DNA of 64,000 bases, taken from positions 1,426,001-1,490,000 of the forward strand of contig JAECYW010000009.1 in assembly GCA_023014335.1 (NCBI GenBank). The letters are read 5' to 3'. Source of the DNA: Galerina marginata (taxonomy: Eukaryota; Basidiomycota; Agaricomycetes; Agaricales; Galerinaceae). Positions 33,709 through 45,980 of this stretch are shown piece after piece (within the stretch, counting starts at the first letter, position 1; each line of letters opens with the position of its first letter). A program made the translations under genes and the position numbers. The notes beneath the pieces were generated by a model. That model was not told the origin of the DNA, searched no databases, and saw only the letters and a program-made list of their open reading frames with translations.

Positions 33709-35112
33709 ATGGCTTCAGCGGAACCACTATTCGACCCTTCGCTCAAGAAGAGAAAGAAAAAGAACGTCGTTTTCATCGAGGACCCGCTCGGCGCTGAGGC
33801 AGATCCCACAAAACCAGCACCAGAAACCATTGACAGCACGACAATCAATGGAGAAGCAGTGGATCTAGGACCGACGACCGCTCATGAACTTATGATGGCG
33901 AAGGCGGGTGCGGCAGAGACCAAGGCGGAGAAGAAGGAGAAAGAGGAGGAGGATTACAAAGCGATGTTTGGCGATATGAAGAAGAAGAAAAAGAAGAAGG
34001 AGATTCCAATGGATTTCGTGCGTTTGGCCTGCCATGACATTCGTCGACCAGAATGTTAATTCATGGCTACTCAACTGTATAGGGTGACGACTCTGGCACA
34101 TCAACACCTATCACAACGGCTGCAACTAACGGCGACGCTGCCCCTACCGAAGCTGCCACAATCACCGCCGATGACCTTGATTTCTCTGACATGAAGAAGA
34201 AGAAGAAGTCGAGCAAGAAAAAGGCAAACTTTGACCTCGACGCTTTCGAGAAGGAGATCAACGATTCAAAAGCTAAAACAACGAAGACAGAAGGCGGAGA
34301 AGACGACGACGACGACGGCCCAGAGCCAGACGGCTCGCATCTGGACAACCTCGATGAAGAGGAGCTGGGAGAAGATCCGTTTGCAAATCCAGGAGATGCA
34401 CCTGTAGGACTTGATGCTGGAAACGAGGCATGGCTGAAGAGCGATCGTGATTACACGTACCAAGAGGTAAGTTTCAGTTCCATTGATCCTTTATAATAAA
34501 TTAAATATGTTTATTCCCTTAGCTCTTGACACGGTTTTACGCCTCGTTGCATGCCGCAAACCCATCTCTCCTCTCCAGCGCCTCCAAGAAACGATACACG
34601 ATCGCACCTCCTCAACTTTTCCGAGAAGGAAACAAGAAATCCATCTTCGCCAATGTCACCGATATCTGCAAAAAGATGCATCGTCAAGTAAGTACCAACG
34701 TCATTTTCCCTCATGGATTTTTTTCTCATGTCTTGTCGATTTCTTTCTATTTCTGTAGCCTGAGCATGTCATTCAATACTTGTTCGCCGAAATGGGTACG
34801 ACAGGAAGTGTCGATGGTGCTGGACGACTCGTCATCAAAGGTCGTTTCCAGCAAAAACAGATCGAAAACGTCCTTCGTCGTTACATGGGTAAATATATCT
34901 TTTCTTACTTCACCTAAGACGGTGCTGACCGCCTCTCGTCAGTCGAATACGTCACCTGCAAAACATGCAAATCACCCGACACGCTCCTCACAAAAGAGAA
35001 CCGAATCTTCTTCATGGCCTGCGAGTCCTGTGGCAGTAGGCGGTCCGTCAACGCGATCAAGAGTGGTTTCCAGGCCCAAGTTGGGAAGAGAAGCAAGAAC
35101 AAGACAGGATAA
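33709..35112 (+). CDS. Translation initiation factor eIF2 subunit beta
   Basis: Five exons (33709-34017, 34083-34466, 34523-34687, 34759-34888, 34943-35112) give 385 residues in phase. The N-terminal half carries poly-Lys clusters (KKRKKK near residue 12, [10 protein letters not shown] near 97, [10 protein letters not shown] near 142), the K-boxes that bind eIF5 and eIF2B-epsilon. The conserved core includes [16 protein letters not shown] and [20 protein letters not shown], then [22 protein letters not shown]-terminal zinc finger [11 protein letters not shown]...[10 protein letters not shown] follows. Delivers initiator Met-tRNA to the 40S subunit as part of eIF2. Confidence 0.95.
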
Positions 35113-35741
35113 TGACTGTGTGTGGTTGGCGGTGCTCGCTGTTGGCAGAGTGGCCAGGTCAGGTCGTCGTCTGGCTTTTGGTTTGATGTGGTTTACGCTA
35201 CTCCATTTTATATACGACCAATATGATGCTTTTTAGAGTCCCAGATGCTTCTACTGACAAATCTTCCATTATGAAGTCCTCCCTGGATTTAAGCCTGCAA
35301 TCATTGTATGTGCCGGCATTGATCCTTACTTGCTCGAAACCCGCCACCCAGAACTTTTGGATTGCGCGAGGAAGAGTTGTCGCAAGTTTAAGGAATGTAT
35401 TACCGGACTGGCACTTGCGTTTTATGGATTCCGAACCAGTGGGTTTTATTCAGCTCCTTACCCTTCGAACCTGCGGTTGCACCAATTGGGAAAACAAAAA
35501 CAAGAAAAACGAAGGGGTAACTTAAGGAAGGGAGTATTAATTCTTTTCTAAATTGTTCTCCATGGCATCTTGATTTAAGCATTGACATTGACTTGGAAAT
35601 CGGGTATATATGCATCGCCAGCTAATAAAAGTCTTACAACCTTTCTGACTACTCAATTAAAAATTGTGCGATGATGTGGGCATAACAATGTAAAGATGAT
35701 GTTGGTCATACTGTTGTAAGTACTGGGATAGACAGACATTC
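35113..35741. other. Convergent intergenic
   Basis: Between eIF2-beta and the secreted protein, 3' to 3'. A plus-strand frame at 35223-35551 has no recognisable domain and I do not call it. Confidence 0.35.
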
Positions 35742-36605
35742 ACGCCTCTTCAATACTCTTGAAGGCCGCTCTCTTTTTCTTTGGCGCTCCTCTTGACTTG
35801 ACTGACCTCCTCGCTACGCTCGTACCAGGAGCGACACCGTCGATGTCGGTGCAGTTTTGAGAAACAATACTCTTTATTTTGTTTTTCACAACAAGAGTGA
35901 TGAGGTCAGAGCTTGTTGAAGGAGTTGATAGAATTTTAGTAGGAAAGCAGGTAAAATAGGCTTACTGAATGCCATCGTCGGCGTCAGCGTCGTCCGTATC
36001 GAGGTCGAGGTCTTCTCCAAGAAGAGCACCGAGTTCTTGAATGTCCTATGGGATAAAAATAAGTTATCAGCACTGTCCTAAATTTCACTTTAGCAAGGCT
36101 GTTTACCCAGACGATGAGAACCGATTGCGTGCTATTCTTTGCAAACTTGGTGAGCAATTTGGTGACGCAGTTATCGTCGGTGTTCTCATCAGCACCACTA
36201 GAACGAAAATCAATTGGTTGGGACTTGACGCCTTCAAACTCCAACATACCAGCTTGTGTCGATAGGAAGTCCGAGGGAGGTCGCCACCGGCTGGGTTGTT
36301 GCAAGGGTCTCGAAACACACTTCGCTGTCATCGTTCTGAGGACACATGATGATTTTGCCAATGTTCAATGTCGAAAACAACTGCAAGCGTGGCCTACGTG
36401 AGTAAGAGAGAAAAGATGGTAATCTAGTACGCACTGCTGGGAGACATTCAGTCGCCCGCTTCAGTCCAACCGGTGTAAGTCCAGGGCGAGACAAAGAGGG
36501 TTGCTCGGCGTTTGTGATAATGTAAATAGGGTTGGCTATCGCAAGTGCAGAACTTGCGAGGGCGAGTAACCCACAGAGCGTCTTCAGCGTCCTAGAGTAT
36601 ATCAT
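35742..36605 (-). CDS. Secreted histidine-phosphatase-like protein with degenerate RHG motif
   Basis: The start at 36605 gives MIYSRTLKTLCGLLALASSA LA, a clear signal peptide. Exons 36605-36435, 36380-36250 and 36197-36107 and two more to 35742 join in phase. After the signal comes NPIYIITNAEQPSLSRPGLT then PVGLKRATECLPA, the layout of the phosphoglycerate-mutase-like clan (strand, RHGE motif, GL..G..RA..LP). The catalytic RHG is replaced by TNA, so phosphatase activity is unlikely. Later parts are NIGKIIMCPQNDDSE, a Cys pair (GADENTDDNC), an Asp-rich run and a basic tail (RRSVKSRGAPKKKR). Probably an extracellular pseudoenzyme; family assignment is by motif layout and inference. Confidence 0.7.
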
Positions 36606-36654
36606 AGTTCAGTAAAGAGGGATGAAGCCTGCGGTGGTCGTCCTCGCTCCAATG

Positions 36655-36666
36655 TATTTATATAAT
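36655..36666 (-). promoter_or_regulatory. TATA-like box of the secreted protein gene
   Basis: On the minus strand this reads ATTATATAAATA, about 50 bp upstream of the ATG at 36605. Position and sequence fit a core promoter TATA element. Confidence 0.5.
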
Positions 36667-37868
36667 TTTGGTAGAAACGAAAAACCGCGGCAGAATTCAG
36701 AGGGTCCAGCCGTCGGAAGAGGGCAGGAACACGCAACCGTCACTTCGATCGTACAAAGACAAAACCAGTACCAAGGTCGAGCGTCGAATACCACCTCGAT
36801 GCTTCAAATGTCCCTGAAATGTGCGAGAATCCATAGGTTTGGTGTTCTACCTCCCTCGGGTAAAAAGATTTATCCAGAAAGGAGCTCCTATGTTCCAAGA
36901 GCGGCGGGTTTAGAAACCGACAGAGCAAGAACGGTTATTCGTAAATTTCTGAATGAACGTTTCGTGTGAAGACATTACAGTTTTTTGAAGCCTCAGAAGC
37001 GGCGTTAGCGCGGACCGCGAAAGAATTGGAGGCAAAGTATATCATGAATGATACGGATGAGGGACACTCGATGTTTTGTTCCGTCTTTTTCCTCGGAGAC
37101 TTCGAAAGAATCGCCTTATTGGCGGCCAAATTATGTGAGAGTAAGAAGAACTTTTCGCTTCCTCGTCGACAGAGCTATTCATATTCGTTAATGGTTCAGC
37201 GGAAAGGCATATATACACAGAGGCGTCAACTCACAAGACGTTTCATAAAAAGGGGAGTCTGGATGCCCGACAGAAGCGAGGTTTTGCTAAGAGTACTAGT
37301 GGCATATTCACTGGCATACATCTGGTGTCTATCACAGCGTCTGGAAACCCAATATTTGTCACTCTACCCAAATTGCCCAAACAGAAGCCAGGACCAAAAT
37401 CATTTGCCTCAGGACCACAAATAAATAATCTTAGATCGAACGAACAAATGAGTGCGAAACACCCCAGAGCCATTGTACACTGGTGTTGCCCTCTGGAGCA
37501 CAAAGTAACACCGTTTTGAAGCCACCGTTTGAAGGAAATCGGGTGATGAAAGAATTGTAGAAGTCTTGCAGCTGGAGAACTGGGAGGAGCAACCTTTCAC
37601 AGACGGAAAATCCAGGAGTTGTACGGAATCCGGATCAACGCCCGTCGGAAATGGAAAATACGGGAGTCGGCCGAACAAGCCTCTGGCGAAATTTCCTCTT
37701 GAAAGCCTCTTTCCTTGAAAGAAAGACGACGATCTTTACAAATAGTGGGGTCTAGATTTTTGCTCGTGGGTAAATGGTTCAGCTAGTCTTAAATCTTACT
37801 CCCATGGTGAACAACTCCATCTCTCTTTCAACACCCATTCAGTTGATTTTGATTATCCTGCCGCCGAC
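36667..37868. other. 1.2 kb intergenic, no gene supported
   Basis: A plus-strand frame of 152 codons at 36966-37424 has no ATG-led domain or splice-consistent partner. No repeats seen. Confidence 0.35.
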
Positions 37869-38333
37869 TTAACGATAATCGTTCAAAATTCTATCCTCAA
37901 GCGTCTCTTCTCCTGTCTCCCATTTTTCCTTCTCCTTCTTGAGCTCCTCCCTTATAGCATTTTCGCTCACTTCCGTAATCTCCACTCCCGGATGTGGTGT
38001 GTACTTGAGCAATCGGAGGGCTTGCATAACCCAGTTCTGGCAATCGAACTCTCCAGGGCTGTTGCGTCTAACTGGGACCTCTTCAAGCTTGGACTTGACC
38101 CATGCAAGTTGTTCCGAATCGACACTCCCCACTAGACATCCACCGCACAAGGTCTGCGACGTGGGGAAGTCGGTGTCGGTACTGGCCTCATAGGCAAAGG
38201 TGTCGGTATTCCCGATCAGCTGAAATATGTGGCCTGTCTGCTTTTTTTCCAAGGCGGCCAGTAACCAGTGCTCCTGACGGTACTTGTGTCCTTGTAACTC
38301 GTATTGTGCAACGATTAATGGGAACGTGGGCAT
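37869..38333 (-). CDS. Small conserved hypothetical protein (DUF6914-like)
   Basis: Single exon, 154 residues, ATG at 38333. It opens with a beta-rich segment holding YRQEHWLLAALEKKQTGHIF QLIGNTDTFAYE. The middle has LCGGCLVGSV. The conserved-looking core is FDCQNWVMQALRLLKY, and a charged helix (IREELKKEKEKWETGEETLE) closes it. The HW pair, the QLIGN strand and the CQNW helix resemble an NlpC/P60- or LRAT-like small fold common in basidiomycetes under DUF6914. This assignment is tentative; function unknown. Confidence 0.6.
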   Translation of the reverse strand: MPTFPLIVAQYELQGHKYRQEHWLLAALEKKQTGHIFQLIGNTDTFAYEASTDTDFPTSQTLCGGCLVGSVDSEQLAWVKSKLEEVPVRRNSPGEFDCQNWVMQALRLLKYTPHPGVEITEVSENAIREELKKEKEKWETGEETLEDRILNDYR

Positions 38334-38858
38334 GGTGCGATCGCAGGTGGGGCTATGACGTCAGACTCTGTGCCCTTTGGATCCAGGAATTGAAGTTGGC
38401 CAGCATCGAGAATTCAGAAGGACTGATACTCAGTAGATGTAAAGGCTACGTACTCGTACTTCTTGCGATAGGCAGTGATGGTGGTGGGGATGATAAAAGC
38501 TCATTGCACAGGAATTAGGCGAGATTACTGCTTCCGGAGTAGTCGATTGCAGTGTCAGCGTCACCCCAGGTCACTCCGTGGGATGACAACATCTGAATGG
38601 ATCATTGGGGTTGACGCTGGTTGACGGCATGCGCGATCTGATGCTCCCTTCCGGCGGCGGATCGTATGACGAGAAGGCAAGAATAGAGGTCCTACGTCAT
38701 CCACCGGAGTCAGCCGTATGGTTGCTGAACTTGAACCTCTTCTCCTGCTATCTGTGTCTGGGCCATTGGGTAGTGAGGTTTCTCTGTAATATATGCTGAA
38801 CGCGGTCATAATGAGTTGATGGAATATGGTTTAGTTTTCGTTACACGTACAGATGGCT
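38334..38858. other. Intergenic
   Basis: No gene seen. Contains the upstream region of the small DUF protein and the 3' flank of the F-box/LRR gene. Confidence 0.4.
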
Positions 38859-40267
38859 TCATCTAACAATATTGGCTTCAATCTTGAGGGATTTCGAAGT
38901 CAGAACCGTCGGGAACGCCTTTTTGAGAAAATCGCGCATTTTGGTGATGAGGGCTAGTTTATCGGAGGCACCTGACCTGAATGTGAGGGACAGGGAAACC
39001 GAGACCGTCTGGACCGACGAAAATTTTGGACCGCTTAGAAGGGTGTCCAGCGCCAGCCATTTGGAATCTTCCGCCACCAGAAACAGTTCATCTCGCGGGT
39101 AACCTTCTGATGCGGTTATGGAAAAAGAAATGAACCGAAGGTCACAACTCGGCGAAGGGCTATCGAGGAGATTGTAAAGTTGCTCAAAGCCTGCGTCAAG
39201 GCCGGCGCCGAAGACGAGGGTTCCTAAATGCAAGGGCCGCATCTTGAATTCTAAATTTCGCAAACTGTGCAAACGCGCAAGGTCTAACGGTCTAGAAGGC
39301 TTCGGAACTCCGCCTGGTACCAGCGTCAGTCACTGCCTATTAAGTGAAATCGAGCTTGATTACTCACTGAAGAAGGCAAATTGCACTTTCTGGATGGTTT
39401 GTGCAGCTATGTCAAGAATTTTGAAGCAATCTTTGAGATCTTGTGCATTCGTGGGAGAAGATTCAAGACTCAGTAGGTTTATAAAGGGCGAGGATGTCGA
39501 TATGTAATCATGTCCGAAAAATTCCACAGGATAAGAGTGATCGGTCTTGAAAGTTTCGAGCCGAGGATTAAAAAGTTTTGATATGGTCGGAGTCTGCGCG
39601 TCTGCAAATTTGGGGGTCCTCCGATGCCCAGCGATCTTAATCCGTAAATTCTTCAGATGTGTGCTCAACAAAACCATCGGTGGCACTGAATAAACATCAA
39701 GCAAAGCGAGTGCTTGCAGATGGGGCGACTGGAAAGCGTTTTGCAAGCAGTGTTGCAGATCAACATTCATCTCGTTCCAATCTAGACCACCTAGTCCCGA
39801 AAAGACCACGAGAGAGAGGTCGTTTATTCCGTATTCATGGCCATGCATAGCACTGAGAAAGGAAATCAAGCTGCTTTCTCTGTCGCCAAGAATGCGATCT
39901 GGGTCTCCAACTAGGAAATTTCAGCAGTCAACTTCAGAAGAAGGACAGAATTAATAAAATGGTGCTTGCCAATGGAAAATGTGACTTTTACGATGTAGGG
40001 GGCGACGCCGCCGATAGGAAGTTCTGAATGTAAGATTTCCAGTAGAGTTTGGGTCCGACTTGTCACTCCTCCGTTCTTATTGTGGGTTACAATAATCGAG
40101 GAAAAGAGATGGTGGCGAACGCGGTGACAAAATGACCTGGAAACCATGAGACACGAGCATAATGCAAGCTTTCCAATCGAGCCATTGCTGGCTTGGCTTC
40201 CAAGTTCATCGATAAACAAGTCTAACAGCTCTTGAGGAAGTGTGTGAGGTAAATATGGCAGAATCAT
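38859..40267 (-). CDS. F-box/LRR-like protein with a GC-AG intron
   Basis: Three exons, 40267-39970, 39910-39368 and 39283-38859, give 421 residues in phase. The N terminus carries an F-box-like motif (LPQELLDLFIDELGSQ, then LALCSCLMVSRSFCHRVRHH LFSSIIV). The body holds leucine-rich blocks (LQALALLDVYSVPPMVLLST, LKNLRIKIAGH, LHSLRNLEFKMRPLHLGTLV). The first intron starts GCAAGC, not GT; using it joins TFSI to VGDPDRILGDRESSLISFL in the only open frame. Probable SCF adaptor, target unknown. Divergent from the nucleoporin gene. Confidence 0.82.
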
Positions 40268-40578
40268 CTTGGTAAACGCGTCTAGACGTGGGTGGTGGTG
40301 GAAAGAGATAGGGGTGCGGCGGCGGCGGCCACGACCTTTTCGTTGATTGGTTCACACGACGTAGCAAAACAACCGGAAGCGCGCATGAACGCGAATTTGG
40401 TTCAGAGTACAATCTGTACTATCACGCGGAGGTCTTCCAGGCAAGGCATTTCGTTTGGTCTTGGTGAGCTTTACCATTCTTACTCTCAAACTACAGGTGC
40501 TGATTTCGTTTGGAAAACAGCTTCAGCTGATTGGATAAACAATAGATCTAATAGGCTGGAGAGAAAGTGACCACCACA
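40268..40578. promoter_or_regulatory. Divergent promoter, F-box/LRR gene / nucleoporin
   Basis: 311 bp between opposing start codons. No clear TATA box; inferred by position. Confidence 0.5.
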
Positions 40579-42584
40579 ATGTCGATTTTCGGAAATCTTG
40601 GGAGCAACAATGCCACCAACCCATCGAACACTTTCGGGAACACGAATCAACCAGCAGCAGGGACCTCATTATTTGGTTCGACGAACACGAATACGACTAC
40701 GAACCCCAACCCCTTACAAGCTCAGCCCACCCAACCAGCGCTTTTCGGAAACACAAACACGAACACGAATACCAATGCAGGCGGGGGATTGTTTGGGTCA
40801 ACCAACACGAATCAGAACACCCCAGCACCATCTGCAGGTGGAATATTTGGTAACCTTGGAGGAACAAATCAACCAGCACAGACTGGAGGGGGTTTATTCG
40901 GGAACCAAACTCAACCAGCGGCTGGTACATCTCTGTTCGGCAATCCTGCGACCAATAACCAGGCTCCTGGTACTACCGGAACGTCGCTTTTTGGGAACAC
41001 CACTAACAATGCAACCACCTCTGGAGGAGGGGGCCTGTTTGCAAACGCCGCACAACAATCTCAAGCTGGATTGAACAACCCGCTCTTTGGTGGTGCCGGA
41101 AACTCGACAAATACAACAAACACAGGTGCAACTGGGACAGGCGGAGGGCTTTTTGGCAGCAGTACCATCAACACCGGTGGGGGGCTTTTTGGAGCGAATA
41201 CTAACGCTCAGCAGCCCACAAATACGACGGGTACAACTACGGGTACAGGACTGTTCGGAAACACCCAAGCAGGTGGTTCGAATCTCTTTGGAGGCGCCAA
41301 ACCTGCGAATGGTGGAGGACTTTTTGGCTCAACGGCTGGGACAAGCACTGCGCCGACCACGAATCAAAACCCGTTGTTTGGTGGTTCATTATTCGGACAG
41401 CCTCAACAACAACAACAACAACAGCCTCAACAGCAGCAACAGCAATCTTCACTCTTCGGGTCTACTGGAAATAACCCCCTATTCGGCGGAAACAAAAGCA
41501 CATTGGGAACCAGCGCTTTGGGTGCTCCTCAGCAAAATACCGGCTTCGGATCGTCGGGTTTGGCTCCCACAAACAATTTATTGACATCACGGTCGACGGC
41601 TGGAAATCAACAACAGCCTGCTGATGCCCAGGCGCAATTCGTGAAACTCACCCAGGAGATTGAGGGTGTCTACAATGCGTGGAATTCTGCCTCAAGAGAC
41701 TGCCGGTTCCAGGTACTTGTACTATTATTGAGCACCACGTAGAAACTAATTCTCTTTCTCTCATTGCTCTAGTATTATTTTTACAACCTCGTTGATCCAA
41801 AACAAGTAAACCTTTACGGTCGCCCTCCAAATGCCACCAACGAAATACTATGGGAGAAAGCGGTGAGGGAAAACCCTGACTCATCATGGTAAGTTCTTCC
41901 AGCTATAACCTTCATCTTAACCAACCTAACCCCGATTCTAGTTTAGTGCCCGTCGTCGCCATCGGCTTCGACGACCTCCGCGCCCGCGTCGACGCCCAAA
42001 CCGCCCAAGCCGCCTCACACCTCCAAAAGCTCAACGACCTCAAATCCCGCCTGAGCGCCCTGCGCACACAGCACTCCGTTTCCAACTCCTCCCGCCTCCT
42101 CCGCGCAGCGTCGCAGCAAACGCAGCTGACCCAGCGGCTCATGCGGCTCATCCAGCACCTTCACCTCCTCATCCCCACTGTACGCTCGAGTGCGCTGACA
42201 CCGGAGGAAGAGGCCCTGAGGGGCAAATTGGAAGAGCTGGAGGAGGAGATGCGGAGGAGCAGAGTCAAGAGCCGGCTGAACGAGCTGTGGGCGTTGATTG
42301 GCGCTGTCAGCGCGAGTGCGGAACGGTCTGGCGCAGCTGGTGGTGCGGGAGAGTGGGCTGTCGTGGATGAGGATGGCCTGTCACAGATCGCGCAGATTTT
42401 GTCCGAGCAGCAGGCTGGGCTGCAACATCTGACGAAAATCCTGCAGAAGGACACGAAGGACCTCAACGTGGTTTTGGGAAACAAAAACGCCAGTGGGTCT
42501 GCAGATGACAATGGGTCTCTGCAGGATTACGGCGAAAGTTTGTGGGGCTCGACGAGCACGCTTCGTGCTAGTGCATTGGCATAA
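40579..42584 (+). CDS. FG nucleoporin of the Nup57/Nup54 family
   Basis: Three exons (40579-41712, 41773-41888, 41942-42584) give one frame starting MSIFGNLGSNN. The first 340 residues are a GLFG/FG-repeat region (LFGSTNTN, GGGLFG, SLFG and similar, more than 20 FG dipeptides) rich in Asn, Thr and Gly, with a poly-Gln stretch near residues 275-295. Splicing joins DCRFQ to YYFYNLVDPKQVNLYGRPPN, the conserved Nup54 motif, then VVAIGFDDLRARVDAQ and a long alpha-helical coiled coil. This subunit forms the Nsp1 (Nup62) channel complex at the centre of the nuclear pore, where FG repeats carry transport receptors. Confidence 0.93.
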
Positions 42585-43067
42585 GATGTCTAGTCTGATC
42601 GAGGGTACTTGCTATGTATAGTATGTAATACAGCAGATCTGGTTCCCTGAAGTCAGTAATGAGTGTATATTATGTCTGTACGAGACCTGACAAGCGACTT
42701 TAGGCATCGCTGAATCTCCACAGTTGGAAAGCGACTGAGATTACATTGACAAGGTGGTATATGTTACTGAATATAGTACACTGTTCGGAATTAATACGAC
42801 GATAGAGTAATGTGAGGTGTTCTGGTTGGTACTTTAATGGAGACGGAGGCAAGATATTCAAACTCATACTGAGTATAGATATGTCGGGCTGGATGAAACA
42901 AAATGTGACAAGGTCTCAAAGTAATCATAGTGAAGGGAAAGAAGAGGGTAGGGCATGGCGTATAAATAAACCAAGAGGGAGGTAAAATACATATGCAAAG
43001 GGACGAACGACATGTTGGGAGAAAGGGAAGTGTCCAGAGAAGAGTTTTTATTCTGGACTGAACCACG
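42585..43067. other. Convergent intergenic
   Basis: 3' flanks of the nucleoporin and CAF-1 p60 genes. A/T-rich; no gene seen. Confidence 0.45.
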
Positions 43068-45980
43068 TCATGACTCCAGGTCGCCGACACGGGTGAGGGC
43101 GACCCTCCTCTTCTTCTTCGGGGGTTCTTGGATTTTCTCAGCCTCGGGAACATTTGAAGCCACGCCCGATGAAGAAGACCCAAATCCAGCTTCGTTGTGG
43201 CGAGCTCCCGGCTCAACAGCTTGCAAAGAAGGGAAGTAAGCCTCCGAGCCATCGACACTGGCAGCCGGTGTTAAAGGGGGCTCGCTCCTCTTCTTTGAAT
43301 TGGGTGGTTGAGGTGTGGTTATTGTTTGGGTGTTGACCACAAAAGGCAGATTGACACTTGCAGAAGAGGGGGTCGCAGCCGGTGTGATTTGGGTGGAAGA
43401 GGATGAGGTATGGTTGGACGGATAAGATATGGGCACGGAGTGATGATGGGCAATGGACTGTAGCTGGAGCGTGTGCTGCTGCGTGTGATAAGCCGGTAAA
43501 ATGTCGTCAAATACCACGATGGTACAGTATCCGTCTCGCGAAGAAAGGATCAGGCATTGACCATCAGGCGACCTCAAGACAGATAGAATTAGCACGGATC
43601 AGATACCTGAGCAATTAGAAATAGACTCACCAACTCATATCGGTGAACTCGTCGTAATGAAGTTTCGTGAGCAAACAAAGCGGAGTAGCCTGCTGAGTGT
43701 CATATATGGCGACTGTGTCCATCGTCACGACTGCAAAGAGCATTCGATATGGTAATGCAAACACAGATCCGGTGTGTGCCAGTGTTCCTCCGCCAGTGCT
43801 ACTATGAGCCGGTAGTTGACTTTGGGAAGAGGAAGAAAACGATTGCGAGGGATGGTGCAAGTGGAAAACCACGGGGCTGGCAGGCTTCGACGCAGCAGGA
43901 GTTGGTGGCCGAAGATCCATAGGCGAGAGTGCAGGCGAGGACGCTACGATGTTCGAGGTCGTAATAGCAGGACGTGGGCTTGGCGTTGCTATGTGAGGAT
44001 GAGCTGGCGTCCGCTGAGGGCTCATGAGCGATGGGCCAGAGGCTGTTGACATTGGATGAATATCTGTAGTCTTTACAGGACCAATCACGTCCACATCCAT
44101 GGACCCGTCGATGCCTTTTTCCAAGACACCTATAGCAGGACCTTCCTTTTTGGTTTCAGAGCCTTTGTGTTGACTCGGACCCGCTTCGTCCGTACTCGAT
44201 TTACCAGGTAGCGTCACACCCGGTCGTAGATCGTAAAGAATCGGCGAAAACCTCACAGCAACACTTGCTTTCTTGTGTCCTGGAAGCTGTGCAATGGGGG
44301 GTCTGGCAAAATTGGCTCGAGAGTAAATATACACCGATGACGTTGAGTTCGTCGATGAGCCAGCAGATTCCGAAGGATGTCCTTTCCTTCCTCGGGTCGG
44401 GGTTGTGTCTTCGCCTGACTTTGAAGATGAAACAGCAGCTGGTAACACTGATGGATCCTCAAATTGGCCAGCAGGAGTTAAGAGAAGACCGCCGTCTGGG
44501 CTGAACGTCAACCTTCTAAAGAAGTTGGTGTAACTCTCATCTCCATACAGCTTGACACTTGCCCACAAGGCGGCCGTCGCTGACGAAGGAGAGCTTCTGA
44601 TAGCCGGAAGTGGAGGCATCGGCGAAGGCGACCGCCCATATCGACTACTGTTAGTGAATGTGGATGGAGAGCCAGGGGCATTGGAACTGAAGGACGATCG
44701 GCGAGAGGAAGCTTCAATCGGTGGTGGCGGGAACATAAATGCCGGGGTACTGGCAATCGATGTCGCAGGCGTCAATGGTGCACCTTCCCTCCCATGCCCA
44801 GAGGCTGAGCTTTGTGAATCCTCGGTTAAATCCGGGCCAAACGCTGAAGAAGATTCCATATCGCTGGCCGTAGAGGCACGGCGAAACATTCGTGGACGGC
44901 TCGTGCCATGCGCACTGGGTGTTCGAGAGTGGCTATGACTGTGTTTGTGAGGCATTCGCGTGTTTTTGCCCACAGCGTGCACCTCGACTGCGCCGCCAGC
45001 CTTAGTGGAGACATTGTAGATATGCATGGAGCGGTCGCTGCTCTGAGTCGCTATGAACTCGTTCAGAGGGTCCCAAGCCACGCCTTGCACGTAGTGTAAA
45101 TGTTCGGCGATTTCATAAACACATTTTCCTGAGACGAGTGAGTTTACTGACAAAAATAGATCGAAGAAGTTTACCGTCTGCGACCGCAAATACCCTGGCG
45201 GTGTTATCTGTGCTTCCAGCAACAATATACTCCCCTGTGGGACTCCATGCTAGATCATATACTTGCATAGTGGTGCATCTAATGTTTTTAGTCTTTCATT
45301 ACTGACACTAATTAGGCTAGATGATATTCACCGGAAGGTTGTTCGTGGTTTCCAATATTCCTTTTCGTGCTGAAGATCCTCAGGACTGAGGTCGCTTCCG
45401 TATGTCGCCGCTTGTGGACTGGATGACGGTGCCCAGATGATTATCATACCATCTGGTGATACAGTTCAGAACTCGACCACGAGAAAGTTTAAGAATTTGA
45501 CCCACCATCTCCAGCAGACGCAATGAGTTCGCCTTCAAGGTCACAGAAACGCGAGATTTTGAGTTCTGCAACGAGCTCCAAAGCAGGCGAACTTACCGTT
45601 CGGAGAGAATCGCACGACGTTAACAGCTGCTGAATGCCGACTGAGCGTTGCTAGATACTCCACTCGTGGTGGTCTGGGTGAATTATTCGCAGAAGTGGCA
45701 TCCGCTTCCGCCAGAACGGTCGGTGGTCTTATGTGGGGATGCACCATCCATATCTGCAGCAGGAACGATGCACACTTAGTTCTCGACGCGACGCAGCCGA
45801 CCAAACACTCACCCTAACATGATTGTCCTCCCCGCCTGTTGCCAATCTGTATGCCTGGGTAGCATAGTTTTTCTCCTGCCCAGCTCCTGGACGCGCCTTT
45901 TTGTAAGGAAGAGGTTGGAAGTCGCAGGTGGAGATAGGCTTGCTGTCGTGCCACCTGATCTCCAGAGTTCGAAAACGCAT
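43068..45980 (-). CDS. Chromatin assembly factor 1 subunit B (p60/Cac2), WD40 protein
   Basis: Starts MRFRTLEIRWHDSKPISTCD at 45980, the characteristic CAF-1 p60 opening. WD40 repeats follow: RLATGGEDNHVRVW, LATLSRHSAAVNVVRFSPNG, TMQVYDLAWSPTGEYI, LHYVQGVAWDPLNEFIATQS then SDRSMHIYNV. A long Ser/Pro-rich insertion (about 44700-44950 and 43850-44400) interrupts the propeller. The last blade is LHYDEFTDMSWSPDGQCLIL then SSRDGYCTIVVFDD. The tail ends in a basic stretch (PPKKKRRVALTRVGDLES), a likely nuclear signal. CAF-1 deposits H3-H4 on replicating DNA with PCNA. About seven exons; those between 45200 and 45980 are short and boundaries approximate. Confidence 0.93.

Noticed and set aside
41399..41455. 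Poly-Gln tract as an expanded repeat locus
   Set aside because: Short CAA/CAG run inside the FG-repeat region of the nucleoporin, where Gln-rich spacers are normal.
40598..41584. Long overlapping frames on both strands in the nucleoporin first exon
   Set aside because: Produced by the low-complexity Asn/Gly/Thr FG-repeat DNA. Only the FG frame joins the conserved Nup54 C terminus.
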